A stretch of DNA of 64,000 nucleotides from Sphingobacterium alkalisoli (GTDB taxonomy: Bacteria > Bacteroidota > Bacteroidia > Sphingobacteriales > Sphingobacteriaceae). A program made the translations under genes and the position numbers. The notes beneath the pieces are model-generated. The model did not search any database. It was not told the origin of the DNA and worked only from the letters and a program-made list of their open reading frames with translations. The stretch spans positions 310,001 to 374,000 of the forward strand of contig NZ_SUKA01000006.1 of the NCBI RefSeq assembly GCF_005049105.1, written 5' to 3'. Positions 8,839-16,587 of the stretch are shown piece after piece (position 1 is the first letter of the stretch; the number at the start of each line of letters is the position of its first letter).

Positions 8839-9528
8839 ATGGGAAAGAAACGTATACACATTGTATTATTTAGCATCATCTTCAATTTGGTTCATGCACA
8901 GGAGAAGTCGGTTGTTTTTACAGATGAATGGTGTACCTATAAAGGCTTCTATGACAGCCAGAAGTATACAGAGAAACAATTAAAAGATACGCATGAATTG
9001 ATAAAAGGTGTATACTTCAATTACAGTGAGAAGCGAGAAGAAATGGAAAAAAGCTATGCGGAGATTAAAAGTAAGCTAGCGAATTTATCTATTGTAAATG
9101 AGTCTTTCTTTAAGTCTCTTCTCGATTCTACACATCTTTATCTCGACAAGACTTATGAAGCTAAGCTAATCCAATTGGTAGCAAAGGATGATCCAGTTGT
9201 ATTACTTCGTATATATCAGGAAGATGCTGATATCAAGCTGTATTCGGAAGCATTAGCTGAAGGGAAGACAAAATTATTAGCAGCCTATGAATATTTGACC
9301 AAAAAGCAGATGGAAAAAAATGGTTATCCGGAACGGCTCTGGGACAACTATCAATTTAACATTGCACAAGTAAATAAGTACGAACTAGCATTTGATTATG
9401 TATTAGTGTATGGCTGGTGGAATGCTGTAAACCATCGACTACCCCATATTTCATACGACGGACGACAATTTGCAGCATTTGAAAAATTGTTTACTAAACT
9501 AGAAACGTTAGATTGCGATGAGCCTTAG
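8839..9528 (+). CDS. Secreted hypothetical protein
   Basis: 229 residues from ATG 8839, which opens a good type I signal peptide (MGKKRIHIVLFSIIFNLVHA-Q); a TTG 36 bases upstream is less likely. The mature part is charged, Lys/Glu/Tyr-rich and probably mostly helical (KQLKDTHELIKGVYFNYSEKRE, EKSYAEIKSKLANL), with one early Cys (EWCTYKGF) and one near the end (LDCDEP). I recognise no domain. It is divergent from trpS and convergent with mazG. Likely periplasmic or surface-located; function unknown. Confidence 0.7.
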   Translation: MGKKRIHIVLFSIIFNLVHAQEKSVVFTDEWCTYKGFYDSQKYTEKQLKDTHELIKGVYFNYSEKREEMEKSYAEIKSKLANLSIVNESFFKSLLDSTHLYLDKTYEAKLIQLVAKDDPVVLLRIYQEDADIKLYSEALAEGKTKLLAAYEYLTKKQMEKNGYPERLWDNYQFNIAQVNKYELAFDYVLVYGWWNAVNHRLPHISYDGRQFAAFEKLFTKLETLDCDEP

Positions 9529-9541
9529 CAGGATAGTCGAT

Positions 9542-10351
9542 TTAAGATTCAAGCGTTTTGGCTTCGTTCCAATAGACATCCATTTCAGCTAAGGTCATTT
9601 CACTAAGTTGTCGTCCATTTTCATTAGCTCTTTTTTCAAGATGGGCGAACCGGAAGATGAATTTCTTGTTTGTTCTTGCTAAGGCATTCTCTGGGTTGAT
9701 CCCCATATGTCTAGCGTAATTGATCAATGAAAAGAGTAGATCACCGAATTCCTGCTCGGCTTTGTCGTAATTTATCTCAGCCTCGTTTTGGATGTTAAAT
9801 TCAGTTTTAAACTCCGCTAGCTCTTCTTCCACCTTTTCCCACACCTGTGCTTTATCTTCCCAGTCAAATCCTACGCCACGAACCTTGTCTTGTATACGAT
9901 AAGCTTTTACCAAAGCCGGTAATCCATTCGGCACACCGGATAGTACGGATTTATTACCTTCCTTTAGTTTAATCGTCTCCCAGTTTTGTTTTACTTCTTC
10001 TGCAGTGGTTACTTGAATGTCCCCGTAGATATGTGGATGTCTTGTGATTAATTTATCGCACACTCCATTTAACACATCTGTAATATCAAATCGTCCTTGT
10101 TCTTCTGCAATTCGTGCGTAAAAGACCAGGTGCATCATCACATCACCTAATTCCTTCTTTATCTCTTCTGTATCCTTATCTAAGATCGCATCAGTCAGTT
10201 CGTACATTTCCTCAATTGTAAGAAGCCTAAGACTTTCCATAGTTTGCTTTCTGTCCCATGGACATTCTTCACGTAACGTATGGAGCACCCGTAATAATCG
10301 ATCAAAAGCTTGTGAAGGTGTGTGTTTTCTTTCAGGCGGAATATGTGACAT
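9542..10351 (-). CDS. mazG: Nucleoside triphosphate pyrophosphohydrolase
   Basis: 269 residues with two MazG domains. The first has CPWDRKQTMESL, LTIEEMYELTDAI and KELGDVMMHLVFYARIA; the second has VEEELAEF and EQEFGDLLFSLINYARHMG. These E-E-x-x-E and E-x-x-D sets are the metal-binding signature. It hydrolyses (d)NTPs to monophosphate and pyrophosphate. An in-frame upstream ATG (10474) would add 41 non-conserved residues, and a perfect -7 box (10370-10377) lies inside that extension. MSHIPPERK from 10351 is therefore taken as the start. Confidence 0.95.
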   Translation of the reverse strand: MSHIPPERKHTPSQAFDRLLRVLHTLREECPWDRKQTMESLRLLTIEEMYELTDAILDKDTEEIKKELGDVMMHLVFYARIAEEQGRFDITDVLNGVCDKLITRHPHIYGDIQVTTAEEVKQNWETIKLKEGNKSVLSGVPNGLPALVKAYRIQDKVRGVGFDWEDKAQVWEKVEEELAEFKTEFNIQNEAEINYDKAEQEFGDLLFSLINYARHMGINPENALARTNKKFIFRFAHLEKRANENGRQLSEMTLAEMDVYWNEAKTLES

Positions 10352-10369
10352 GACGTTTATATTTGATTG

Positions 10370-10377
10370 CAAATGTA
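10370..10377 (-). promoter_or_regulatory. Predicted -7 box of the mazG promoter
   Basis: On the minus strand this reads TACATTTG, an exact TAnnTTTG, 19 bases before ATG 10351. It argues for a short leader and against the longer upstream start of mazG. Confidence 0.6.
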
Positions 10378-10457
10378 CAGCAATTTTTAAAAAAAATCCA
10401 GATAGTAGAAACCTAAAGTACCGTTGTTTGTTATATTCTATATTAAGAAGAAAATTT

Positions 10458-10772
10458 ATGGAAACTATTTTCAATTACGACACACCCGTCATAGCATTAG
10501 AAAAATTAAGTAAAGCAGGATATACGATCGATTACAATCAGGAGTTTGATGAGTTGTTTTCAGAATCTGACGATTTTACCATCGATTATTTATACCGATA
10601 TGAAGGTATAACCGATCCCAGCGATGAGTCATCGGTTTATGGTATTCGAAACACGAGTTCAGGCCATAAGGGCGTGTTTGTGGCCGGCAATCTATCGCTG
10701 ATAGAAGGTCGTAAACGCGATATTATTGTCAATTTAGAAATTCGTTCTAAGCAAGCCCAAAACAAGCTTTAA
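10458..10772 (+). CDS. Small conserved Bacteroidota protein (family often mislabelled PRPP synthetase)
   Basis: 104 residues from ATG 10458, which sits behind AAGAAGAAAATTT. Motifs such as GYTIDYNQEFDELF, DFTIDYLYRYEGITDPSDESSVYGI and SGHKGVFVAGN resemble a small single-domain family common in Bacteroidota. Databases often call that family phosphoribosylpyrophosphate synthetase. None of the PRPP-synthetase signatures (flexible loop, PRPP loop DDxxxTG) is present and it is a third of the enzyme's size, so I do not transfer that function. Soluble and acidic. It has its own strong terminator downstream. Confidence 0.78.
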   Translation: METIFNYDTPVIALEKLSKAGYTIDYNQEFDELFSESDDFTIDYLYRYEGITDPSDESSVYGIRNTSSGHKGVFVAGNLSLIEGRKRDIIVNLEIRSKQAQNKL

Positions 10773-10788
10773 GGATATATAAATAAAA

Positions 10789-10825
10789 CTTTCATGATCC
10801 ATTGAATCACCAACAGGCATGAAAG
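10789..10825 (+). other. Hairpin downstream of the 104-residue gene
   Basis: CTTTCATG (10789-10796) pairs perfectly with CATGAAAG (10818-10825) around a 21-base loop. No T-run follows it. It lies just before the strong terminator and may be a transcript-stabilising stem. Confidence 0.4.
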
Positions 10826-10860
10826 TTCTTGATGGCCTTTGAGAAATAGACACTTTCAGA

Positions 10861-10892
10861 AAAAAAGGGAATGAACAATCATTCCCTTTTTT
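10861..10892. terminator. Bidirectional rho-independent terminator between the small gene and ychF
   Basis: A perfect 14-bp stem (arm AAAAAAGGGAATGA, loop ACAA) with A-tract and T-tract on the two sides. It serves the convergent genes ending at 10772 and 10915. Confidence 0.92.
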
Positions 10893-10914
10893 GACTTACG
10901 GTAATATTAGTGAA

Positions 10915-12015
10915 TTAGACATTAAATCTAAAATGCATGATATCACCGTCTGCAACAATATATGTCTTGCCTTCTACAGCGAGTTTTCCTGCTTCTTTCG
11001 CGGCCGCTTCCGAGCCGAAATGTACAAAGTCATCGTATTTAATAACCTCCGCACGAATAAAACCTTTCTCAAAATCAGTATGGATTACACCTGCCGCCTG
11101 AGGAGCCGTAAATCCTCTTTCTATCGTCCATGCGCGTACCTCTTGTACACCAGCAGTAAAATATGTCGCGAGATCCAATAGTGAATAGGCGGCACGAATG
11201 AGTTTATGTACGCCTGATTCGGTTAAACCTAAGTCATCCAAAAATAGCTGACGCTCTTCGTAGCTCTCTAACTGTGCAATTTCAGATTCGATCTGAGCAG
11301 AAATAATCAATACCTCTGCTTTCTCTTCCTTCACCGCTTCTTTTACACGTGTCACATAATCATTTCCGCTATTTACAGAAGCCTCGTCTACGTTACATAC
11401 ATATAGCACGGGCTTGATAGTTAGTAAGGTAAGATCCTCTATATAGGCAAAATCTTCTTCAGATATGGCAGCTGTGCGAGCAGATTTACCAGACTCTAAA
11501 TGTTCTTTTACAACAGAAAGAATTTCAAAAGTCTTTTTCGCATCCTTGTCTCCACCTGTCTTCGCCATTTTCTCCACTTTTTGGATACGCTTTACCACGG
11601 TGTCTAAGTCCTTCAGTTGAAGCTCCGTGTCGATGATTTCTTTGTCACGTATAGGGTCTACTGATCCGTCTACATGAATAACGTTGCCGTCGTCAAAGCA
11701 ACGCAATACATGTATAATTGCATTCGTCGTACGGATGTTGCCCAAAAATTGGTTACCCAGTCCTTCGCCTTTTGAGGCCCCTTTTACCAGGCCAGCAATA
11801 TCCACGATCTCGATGGTATTTGGTACTATACGTTGCGGATTTACTAATTCAGCCAATTTATTTAAACGTGCGTCAGGTACAGTGATGACACCCACATTAG
11901 GTTCTATAGTACAAAAAGGAAAGTTAGCCGCCTGCGCTTTTGCATTGGACAAACAGTTGAATAATGTTGATTTACCTACATTTGGTAGGCCAACGATACC
12001 ACATTGTAAAGCCAT
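10915..12015 (-). CDS. ychF: Redox-regulated ATPase / GTP-binding protein YchF
   Basis: 366 residues, the exact family length. The P-loop GLPNVGKST is at residues 9-17, switch regions are NFPFCTIEPNVGV and DIAGLVKGASKGEGLGN, and the usual NKxD is replaced by NVDE (VLYVCNVDE). That replacement is the YchF hallmark behind its ATP preference. The C-terminal TGS domain (TYFTAGVQEVRAWTI ... FIRAEVIKYDDFV) is intact. It is a ribosome-associated regulator of translation and stress. An in-frame ATG at 12048 falls inside a perfect -7 box, so 12015 (MALQCGIVG) is the start. Confidence 0.96.
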   Translation of the reverse strand: MALQCGIVGLPNVGKSTLFNCLSNAKAQAANFPFCTIEPNVGVITVPDARLNKLAELVNPQRIVPNTIEIVDIAGLVKGASKGEGLGNQFLGNIRTTNAIIHVLRCFDDGNVIHVDGSVDPIRDKEIIDTELQLKDLDTVVKRIQKVEKMAKTGGDKDAKKTFEILSVVKEHLESGKSARTAAISEEDFAYIEDLTLLTIKPVLYVCNVDEASVNSGNDYVTRVKEAVKEEKAEVLIISAQIESEIAQLESYEERQLFLDDLGLTESGVHKLIRAAYSLLDLATYFTAGVQEVRAWTIERGFTAPQAAGVIHTDFEKGFIRAEVIKYDDFVHFGSEAAAKEAGKLAVEGKTYIVADGDIMHFRFNV

Positions 12016-12045
12016 TAGTTTTTTGCTGATAATTTTAAAATTCCA

Positions 12046-12053
12046 CAAAGATA
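12046..12053 (-). promoter_or_regulatory. Predicted -7 box of the ychF promoter
   Basis: The minus strand reads TATCTTTG, an exact TAnnTTTG, about 30 bases before ATG 12015. It overlaps the alternative ATG at 12048, which supports the shorter protein. Confidence 0.62.
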
Positions 12054-12135
12054 GGAAAATGGTGTCAATTAAATTAAGATAAGTGTATTTGAAATTTGTC
12101 TCATAAAAACTATCTTTATAATAAAAACGAAAATT

Positions 12136-12774
12136 ATGAAGAACTTTTTCTTTTTATTATTGACCTGCGTTTCCTTTACAGCTATAGGGCAAACTGGTTT
12201 TAAACCTGGTTTTCAAAGTAAAGTGACCTTTGGTTCGGGGTTTACAGTGCTGGATGAGGAAATTGAGATGATGCAACTGAAGTTTGACTATGTTGGACAG
12301 GTTGCCTTAAGTCCCTATGTATCTCTGGGTGCCGGCACGGGAATTCGACATTATCTTGATTTCGATTATTCGAATTGGGATGATGACTGGTTTGATGCGG
12401 ACTTTAATCAAGAATTAATGATCCCGTTATATGGTCATCTTAATGTTCGGTTTTTGGATAAGAAAGCATCACCTTTTATCAGCACCTCTGTCGGTTATGC
12501 TTTTGGTGTGAATTTGAATTCTGATGTTAAAGATTTTTACAGAGTAAATTTTGACTCAGATGATACGAAATTCAAATCAGGCTTTATTGCCGATGTATCC
12601 ACCGGAGTCAGTATTCGTTTCAGAAATAGATTGGGGATCGTGGCCGGGCCCTATTTTGAATATCAACAAACGGAGAGACGCGTTTATGAATTAGTGGGCG
12701 GAGATGCTGTGGTTCAACATACAGAAGAGTTGAATCTATTTAATTGGGGACTTAAAGTTGGACTGACATTCTAA
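12136..12774 (+). CDS. Outer-membrane beta-barrel protein
   Basis: 212 residues with a type I signal peptide (MKNFFFLLLTCVSFTAIG-QT). Alternating aromatic/polar strands (VGQVALSPYVSLGAGTGIRHYLDF, LMIPLYGHLNVRFL, KASPFISTSVGYAFGVNL, FKSGFIADVSTGVSIRF, LNLFNWGLKVGLTF) and a terminal aromatic residue are typical of an 8-10 stranded porin-like barrel. A near-consensus -7 box (TATCTTTA, 12111-12118) lies 18 bases upstream. Role unknown: small barrels of this kind may be structural or permeability proteins. Confidence 0.82.
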   Translation: MKNFFFLLLTCVSFTAIGQTGFKPGFQSKVTFGSGFTVLDEEIEMMQLKFDYVGQVALSPYVSLGAGTGIRHYLDFDYSNWDDDWFDADFNQELMIPLYGHLNVRFLDKKASPFISTSVGYAFGVNLNSDVKDFYRVNFDSDDTKFKSGFIADVSTGVSIRFRNRLGIVAGPYFEYQQTERRVYELVGGDAVVQHTEELNLFNWGLKVGLTF

Positions 12775-12905
12775 TTGTAGCTTTTTCTTTACATATTTTA
12801 ACGTTTAACGTGTTAATCCCTTTGGTACGCTATGTAGTCATAATAATAAAATTGGATAGAAAATTATCGCCTTTTTTGGGCATTTAATTTAAAGGAGGTT
12901 TTATT

Positions 12906-13400
12906 ATGAAAAAAATAGTTTACTTCGCACTCGTATTTTTAGGAGTTGGCTTTGTACAGGTTGGTAAGGCTCAGGTGAATGTCAGTGTCAATATAGGAAG
13001 TCAGCCACTTTGGGGTCCTGTAGGTCATGCGTATGCCCATTATTATTACATGCCTGAGATTGACGTATATTATGATGTGATACATCGAAGGTATACGTAT
13101 TATCAGGGTAATAGATGGATTACGAAGTCAAAGCTCCCAGGTAGATACAAAAAATTTAATTTATATCGTACGTATAAGGTTGTATTAAATGATCGTAATC
13201 CATGGCAATATCACCGCACGCATCGGAATTCTTATTCGCGATATGCCAACAATTATTCACAGGTGGTATTACGAGATGCACGCAGGGATCGGGAATACCG
13301 TAGGGGGGATGACAGGAGACTAGATCGCGGGTATGATACTAAAAAGAACTACCACAAAAAGAAAAACAAGCATAACAACGGCCGCGGAAATAGAAGGTAG
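12906..13400 (+). CDS. Secreted Tyr/Arg-rich basic protein of a Bacteroidota envelope family
   Basis: 164 residues with a type I signal peptide (ends GKA-QV). The first half (NVNIGSQPLWGPVGHAYAHYYYMPEIDVYYDVIHRRYTYYQ) follows a pattern I know from many uncharacterised Bacteroidota proteins. The second half is extremely basic (RRDREYRRGDDRRLDRGYD ... KKKNKHNN) and probably disordered. The ATG is preceded by AAAGGAGG, a strong Shine-Dalgarno sequence, which is unusual in this phylum. It could bind anionic lipopolysaccharide or nucleic acid, but that is a guess. Confidence 0.75.
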   Translation: MKKIVYFALVFLGVGFVQVGKAQVNVSVNIGSQPLWGPVGHAYAHYYYMPEIDVYYDVIHRRYTYYQGNRWITKSKLPGRYKKFNLYRTYKVVLNDRNPWQYHRTHRNSYSRYANNYSQVVLRDARRDREYRRGDDRRLDRGYDTKKNYHKKKNKHNNGRGNRR

Positions 13401-13425
13401 ATTGGGGACTTCCTACTGGCACCTA

Positions 13426-13806
13426 TTATACATAGGTAAGTAAAACGAAAATGAGCGCTGCTATAGCTGGGATTCCCTGTTTTACAAATATGCTCTTCGA
13501 TGCAGTTACTGCCCCAAAGATAGCCGCGATGATTACACAGCCCAGAAAGAACAGTGCTATGTAGCGTTGCCACTCTATATTGTCGATACACAAGGACCAA
13601 ATAAGTCCAACAGCAAGAAAACCGTTGTACAATCCCTGATTCGCAGCTAGGCCTTTCGTCGCACCAAATAATTCTTCGGGTAAGGATTTAAATGTTTTTT
13701 TTCCGACAGTCTCCCACGCAAACATCTCCATCCATAAAATATACAGGTGTTCGATAGCAACTATAGCTATCAACACCATTGCAATGATGCCAGTTATTCC
13801 TTCCAT
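13426..13806 (-). CDS. DUF1304-family integral membrane protein
   Basis: 126 residues, four predicted membrane helices. The first pair is separated by EHLYILWMEMFAWETVGKKTF, and ANQGLYNGFLAVGLIW is the family signature stretch. No catalytic residues are evident; the family is uncharacterised. A perfect -7 box (13865-13872) lies 58 bases upstream in the gap after the MscS gene, so it has its own promoter although it lies on the same strand. Confidence 0.85.
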   Translation of the reverse strand: MEGITGIIAMVLIAIVAIEHLYILWMEMFAWETVGKKTFKSLPEELFGATKGLAANQGLYNGFLAVGLIWSLCIDNIEWQRYIALFFLGCVIIAAIFGAVTASKSIFVKQGIPAIAALIFVLLTYV

Positions 13807-13864
13807 AATAGTAAAGTTAGATTATATACCGCAAGATACAAAAGTCTTTCGATCATTGGTGACA

Positions 13865-13872
13865 CAAATGTA
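13865..13872 (-). promoter_or_regulatory. Predicted -7 box for the DUF1304 gene
   Basis: The minus strand reads TACATTTG, an exact TAnnTTTG, located between the MscS stop and the DUF1304 start. Confidence 0.5.
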
Positions 13873-13883
13873 GAACGTTCGTT

Positions 13884-14984
13884 TTACGCTTTAATTTCTG
13901 CACGCTTGTAAAGCTCTTCGTACGACGAAATGCTCACGCGCGTTTGCGCTAGGCTTTCGGGAAACTCATTTTTGATATATTGGATCATTTCTTCTCTGAT
14001 ATAGCAGCGTAAATCAAAGGCCTGCCCCGAATTTTTGCAGCTCATCAAACAGCGAATTTCCATTGTACGCTCTTTCAAATCCGTGACCTGCAAAACATTT
14101 ACCTGCCCATCCCAAAGGCTGTTGGATTTAAGTAGCGATGTCAGTTTTTCTCTTAATTTTTCGACAGGAATAGAGAAGTCTGTGTAAATAAACACAGTTC
14201 CCAGTATTTCAGCGGTAGTACGTGTCCAGTTTTGAAAAGGCTTCTCTATAAAATAGTTGATAGGAAGTACTAAACGTCGTTTATCCCATATGGCAACGAC
14301 TACGTATGTTAGGTTTATCTCTTCTACTTTCCCCCATTCTCCCTCTACAACCAATACGTCGTCCATACGGATCGGTTGCGTAAAAGCTATTTGGAATCCA
14401 GCCAGCAAATTCCCCAGCGACTTCTGTGCGGCAAAACCAATAATGACACCGCCGATACCGACACCAGTAAGTAAGCCCGTACCTATTTTACGCATATTTT
14501 CAAAACTAAGGAGGATAATGGCAACGGTAAATATAACAATGATCGTGATTAATAATTTGCGGATAAATACAATCTGTGTCCGTATTTTGCGCTCTCGTAA
14601 GTTGTTTTCCTTTGTAATATCAAATTTATGGTAGAAGTAGTCTTCCACAAGACGCAGTACACGAATGAAGATAATGGCGAAGCAGAGTATAAATGAGATT
14701 TCAATGATTTTGTCCACAACGATAAAAGTCTCTTTATTGAATCGCGTTATTGGTAGTAGCGAAGCGAATACAAGCAACGGAATAAAAACTGCTGATATTT
14801 TACTAAAATGTTTTATTATTGATCGCAAAGGCGAATATGTAGTGAGGTTATTAGCTTGCTTTCGTAAAAATGGAATAAGGATGGATATCAAAACTATTCC
14901 GATAAGGATAGAAAATAAAATTACAAATAGATTCCAAGCCCAGGATGGCATTTTTAAAGAAAGTTGTGCTAGATTTGTCGTCAT
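13884..14984 (-). CDS. Small-conductance mechanosensitive channel (MscS family)
   Basis: 366 residues. An N-terminal membrane region (about residues 15-155: WNLFVILFSILIGIVLISILIP, SAVFIPLLVFASLLPI, ISFILCFAIIFIRVL, KLLITIIVIFTVAIILL) is followed by the pore-lining TM3 (TGLLTGVGIGGVIIGFAAQKSLGNLLAGF). Then comes the MscS beta-domain (IRMDDVLVVEGEWGKVEEINLTYVVVAIWDKRRLVLPINYFIEKPFQNWTR), whose Q-x-SLGN and F-x-NWTR elements are conserved, and the alpha/beta vestibule. It should release solutes on hypo-osmotic shock at the inner membrane. Single gene. Its promoter was not found in the 197-base gap to dctA. Confidence 0.93.
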   Translation of the reverse strand: MTTNLAQLSLKMPSWAWNLFVILFSILIGIVLISILIPFLRKQANNLTTYSPLRSIIKHFSKISAVFIPLLVFASLLPITRFNKETFIVVDKIIEISFILCFAIIFIRVLRLVEDYFYHKFDITKENNLRERKIRTQIVFIRKLLITIIVIFTVAIILLSFENMRKIGTGLLTGVGIGGVIIGFAAQKSLGNLLAGFQIAFTQPIRMDDVLVVEGEWGKVEEINLTYVVVAIWDKRRLVLPINYFIEKPFQNWTRTTAEILGTVFIYTDFSIPVEKLREKLTSLLKSNSLWDGQVNVLQVTDLKERTMEIRCLMSCKNSGQAFDLRCYIREEMIQYIKNEFPESLAQTRVSISSYEELYKRAEIKA

Positions 14985-15136
14985 CTCTACTATTTTTAGT
15001 TACCTTATTAACCCTTATAAAGGGAAGGTGTTTTTATTATTTTATAATTTTCGCTTTGAAATAATGGGCTTTACCCGCTGTATTATATGAGTCTATGTCT
15101 AGCGATGCAACATTTCCAATGTTAAAATTTTTGTGT

Positions 15137-15144
15137 TATTTTGC
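15137..15144 (+). promoter_or_regulatory. Possible -7 box of the dicarboxylate symporter gene
   Basis: TATTTTGC is within the 13-mer TATTTTGCCGATT, 38 bases before the ATG. The same 13-mer occurs 24 bases before the GH43 gene (16557-16569). It is a one-base-short variant of TAnnTTTG, so the call is tentative. Confidence 0.4.
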
Positions 15145-15181
15145 CGATTGAAAATATTATTTCGAAAAGCTTGTACGTAAC

Positions 15182-16480
15182 ATGATAATTGATAACGCAA
15201 CACCATTGCCAACAGAACCTAAAAGAAAGCCAAGATTCTACGAACTCCTTTATATACAAGTGTTATTTGCAATAGCGATTGGTATATCATTAGGACATTT
15301 TTATCCAGCTTTGGGAGAGCAGATGAAACCTCTTGGTGACGGGTTTATACAGCTGATAAAGATGATTATCGCCCCAGTTATTTTTCTTACGGTCTCAACA
15401 GGTATTGCCTCCATGAGTGATATGAAGAAAATTGGGCGAGTTGCGGGAAAATCTTTTATCTACTTTATCACGTTTTCGACCTTAGCTTTGATACTGGGAT
15501 TAATAATAAGTAATCTTGTTCAGCCAGGTAAGGGACTCAATATAGACCCCGCTACGTTAGACTTTAACAGTGTTTCGGATTACGTAGCAAATGCAAAGGA
15601 TTCAAGTCTATTGAATTTTGTATTGAATATTATCCCCCAAACTTTAATCAGCCCCCTCAGCGGAACCAATATATTGCAGGTGCTATTTACGGCGATTTTA
15701 TTCGGAATAGGTATTTCTTTAACATTGGATAAAAGCAAACCGGTTCTTGATTTCTTACATGCGCTGGCGCACCCTATATTCAAAGTTGTTAGTATTTTAA
15801 TGAAGTTGGCACCTATTGGCGCTTTTGGTGCGATGGCTTTTACGATAGGAAGGTATGGGTTGAGTTCTATGAGTAATCTGATCATGCTGGTTGCTACTTT
15901 TTACATGACCTCCGCATTCTTTATCGCGTTTGTGCTGGGCGGAGTGGCCAGATACAATGGATTTTCAATTTTTAAATTATTAAGATATCTTAAAGACGAA
16001 TTATTATTGGTTTTAGCGACCAGTTCCTCCGAATCTGCCCTTCCGTCCCTTATGCAAAAAATGGAAAAGGCAGGCTGCGCAAAGCCGGTAGTCGGTCTGG
16101 TTGTTCCGACAGGGTATTCCTTTAATCTCGATGGAACGAATATATATATGACATTGGCAGCATTATTTATTGCCCAGGCGTGTAATATCGATCTGAGTCT
16201 CGACCAACAGATTTTACTGTTGCTAGTTGCTATGCTAAGTTCCAAAGGTGCAGCAGGCGTGTCGGGGGCAGGTTTTATTACCTTAGCCGCTACATTAGCA
16301 GTTGTACCTGAAGTGCCTATAGCAGGTATGACGCTGATATTAGGTATTGATAAGTTTATGTCCGAATGTCGGGCTCTTACTAATTTGGTCGGCAATGCCG
16401 TTGCCACTGTAGTAGTGGCCAAATGGGAAAATCAACTTGATGTAGAGCAGCTCGATAAAACGTTGAATGAAGTCTCTTAA
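15182..16480 (+). CDS. Dicarboxylate/amino acid:cation symporter (DAACS family)
   Basis: 432 residues, inner-membrane transporter of the DctA/GltP fold. Diagnostic blocks are [25 protein letters not shown], the serine-rich re-entrant loop [14 protein letters not shown], the TM7 motif [14 protein letters not shown], and the second hairpin [19 protein letters not shown]. These form the glutamate/aspartate/C4-dicarboxylate substrate and Na+/H+ sites. It is monocistronic, with the MscS gene divergent on the left. It probably takes up C4-dicarboxylates or acidic amino acids; which one cannot be read. Confidence 0.94.
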   Translation: MIIDNATPLPTEPKRKPRFYELLYIQVLFAIAIGISLGHFYPALGEQMKPLGDGFIQLIKMIIAPVIFLTVSTGIASMSDMKKIGRVAGKSFIYFITFSTLALILGLIISNLVQPGKGLNIDPATLDFNSVSDYVANAKDSSLLNFVLNIIPQTLISPLSGTNILQVLFTAILFGIGISLTLDKSKPVLDFLHALAHPIFKVVSILMKLAPIGAFGAMAFTIGRYGLSSMSNLIMLVATFYMTSAFFIAFVLGGVARYNGFSIFKLLRYLKDELLLVLATSSSESALPSLMQKMEKAGCAKPVVGLVVPTGYSFNLDGTNIYMTLAALFIAQACNIDLSLDQQILLLLVAMLSSKGAAGVSGAGFITLAATLAVVPEVPIAGMTLILGIDKFMSECRALTNLVGNAVATVVVAKWENQLDVEQLDKTLNEVS

Positions 16481-16556
16481 CGAGGCCGGTTTATTACCAG
16501 CCGGTTTTAGATAAAAAGATCAAGTTGCAGAAGCTGGACTTTTGAGTTCTTTTTTG

Positions 16557-16564
16557 TATTTTGC
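16557..16564 (+). promoter_or_regulatory. Possible -7 box of the GH43 gene
   Basis: TATTTTGC within the same 13-mer found before the symporter gene at 15137, here 24 bases before the GH43 ATG. Tentative because the spacing inside the box is one base short of TAnnTTTG. Confidence 0.4.
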
Positions 16565-16587
16565 CGATTAACTAGTTAAAACGATTT

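Noticed and set aside
14257-15090. Plus-strand ORFs overlapping the MscS gene and the gap after it
   Set aside because: The opposite strand carries the complete MscS channel; the predicted products are Ile/Arg/Ser-rich and unlike proteins.
16490-16515. Terminator after the symporter gene (CCGG-containing repeat)
   Set aside because: The arms pair poorly and the following T-run is only four bases.
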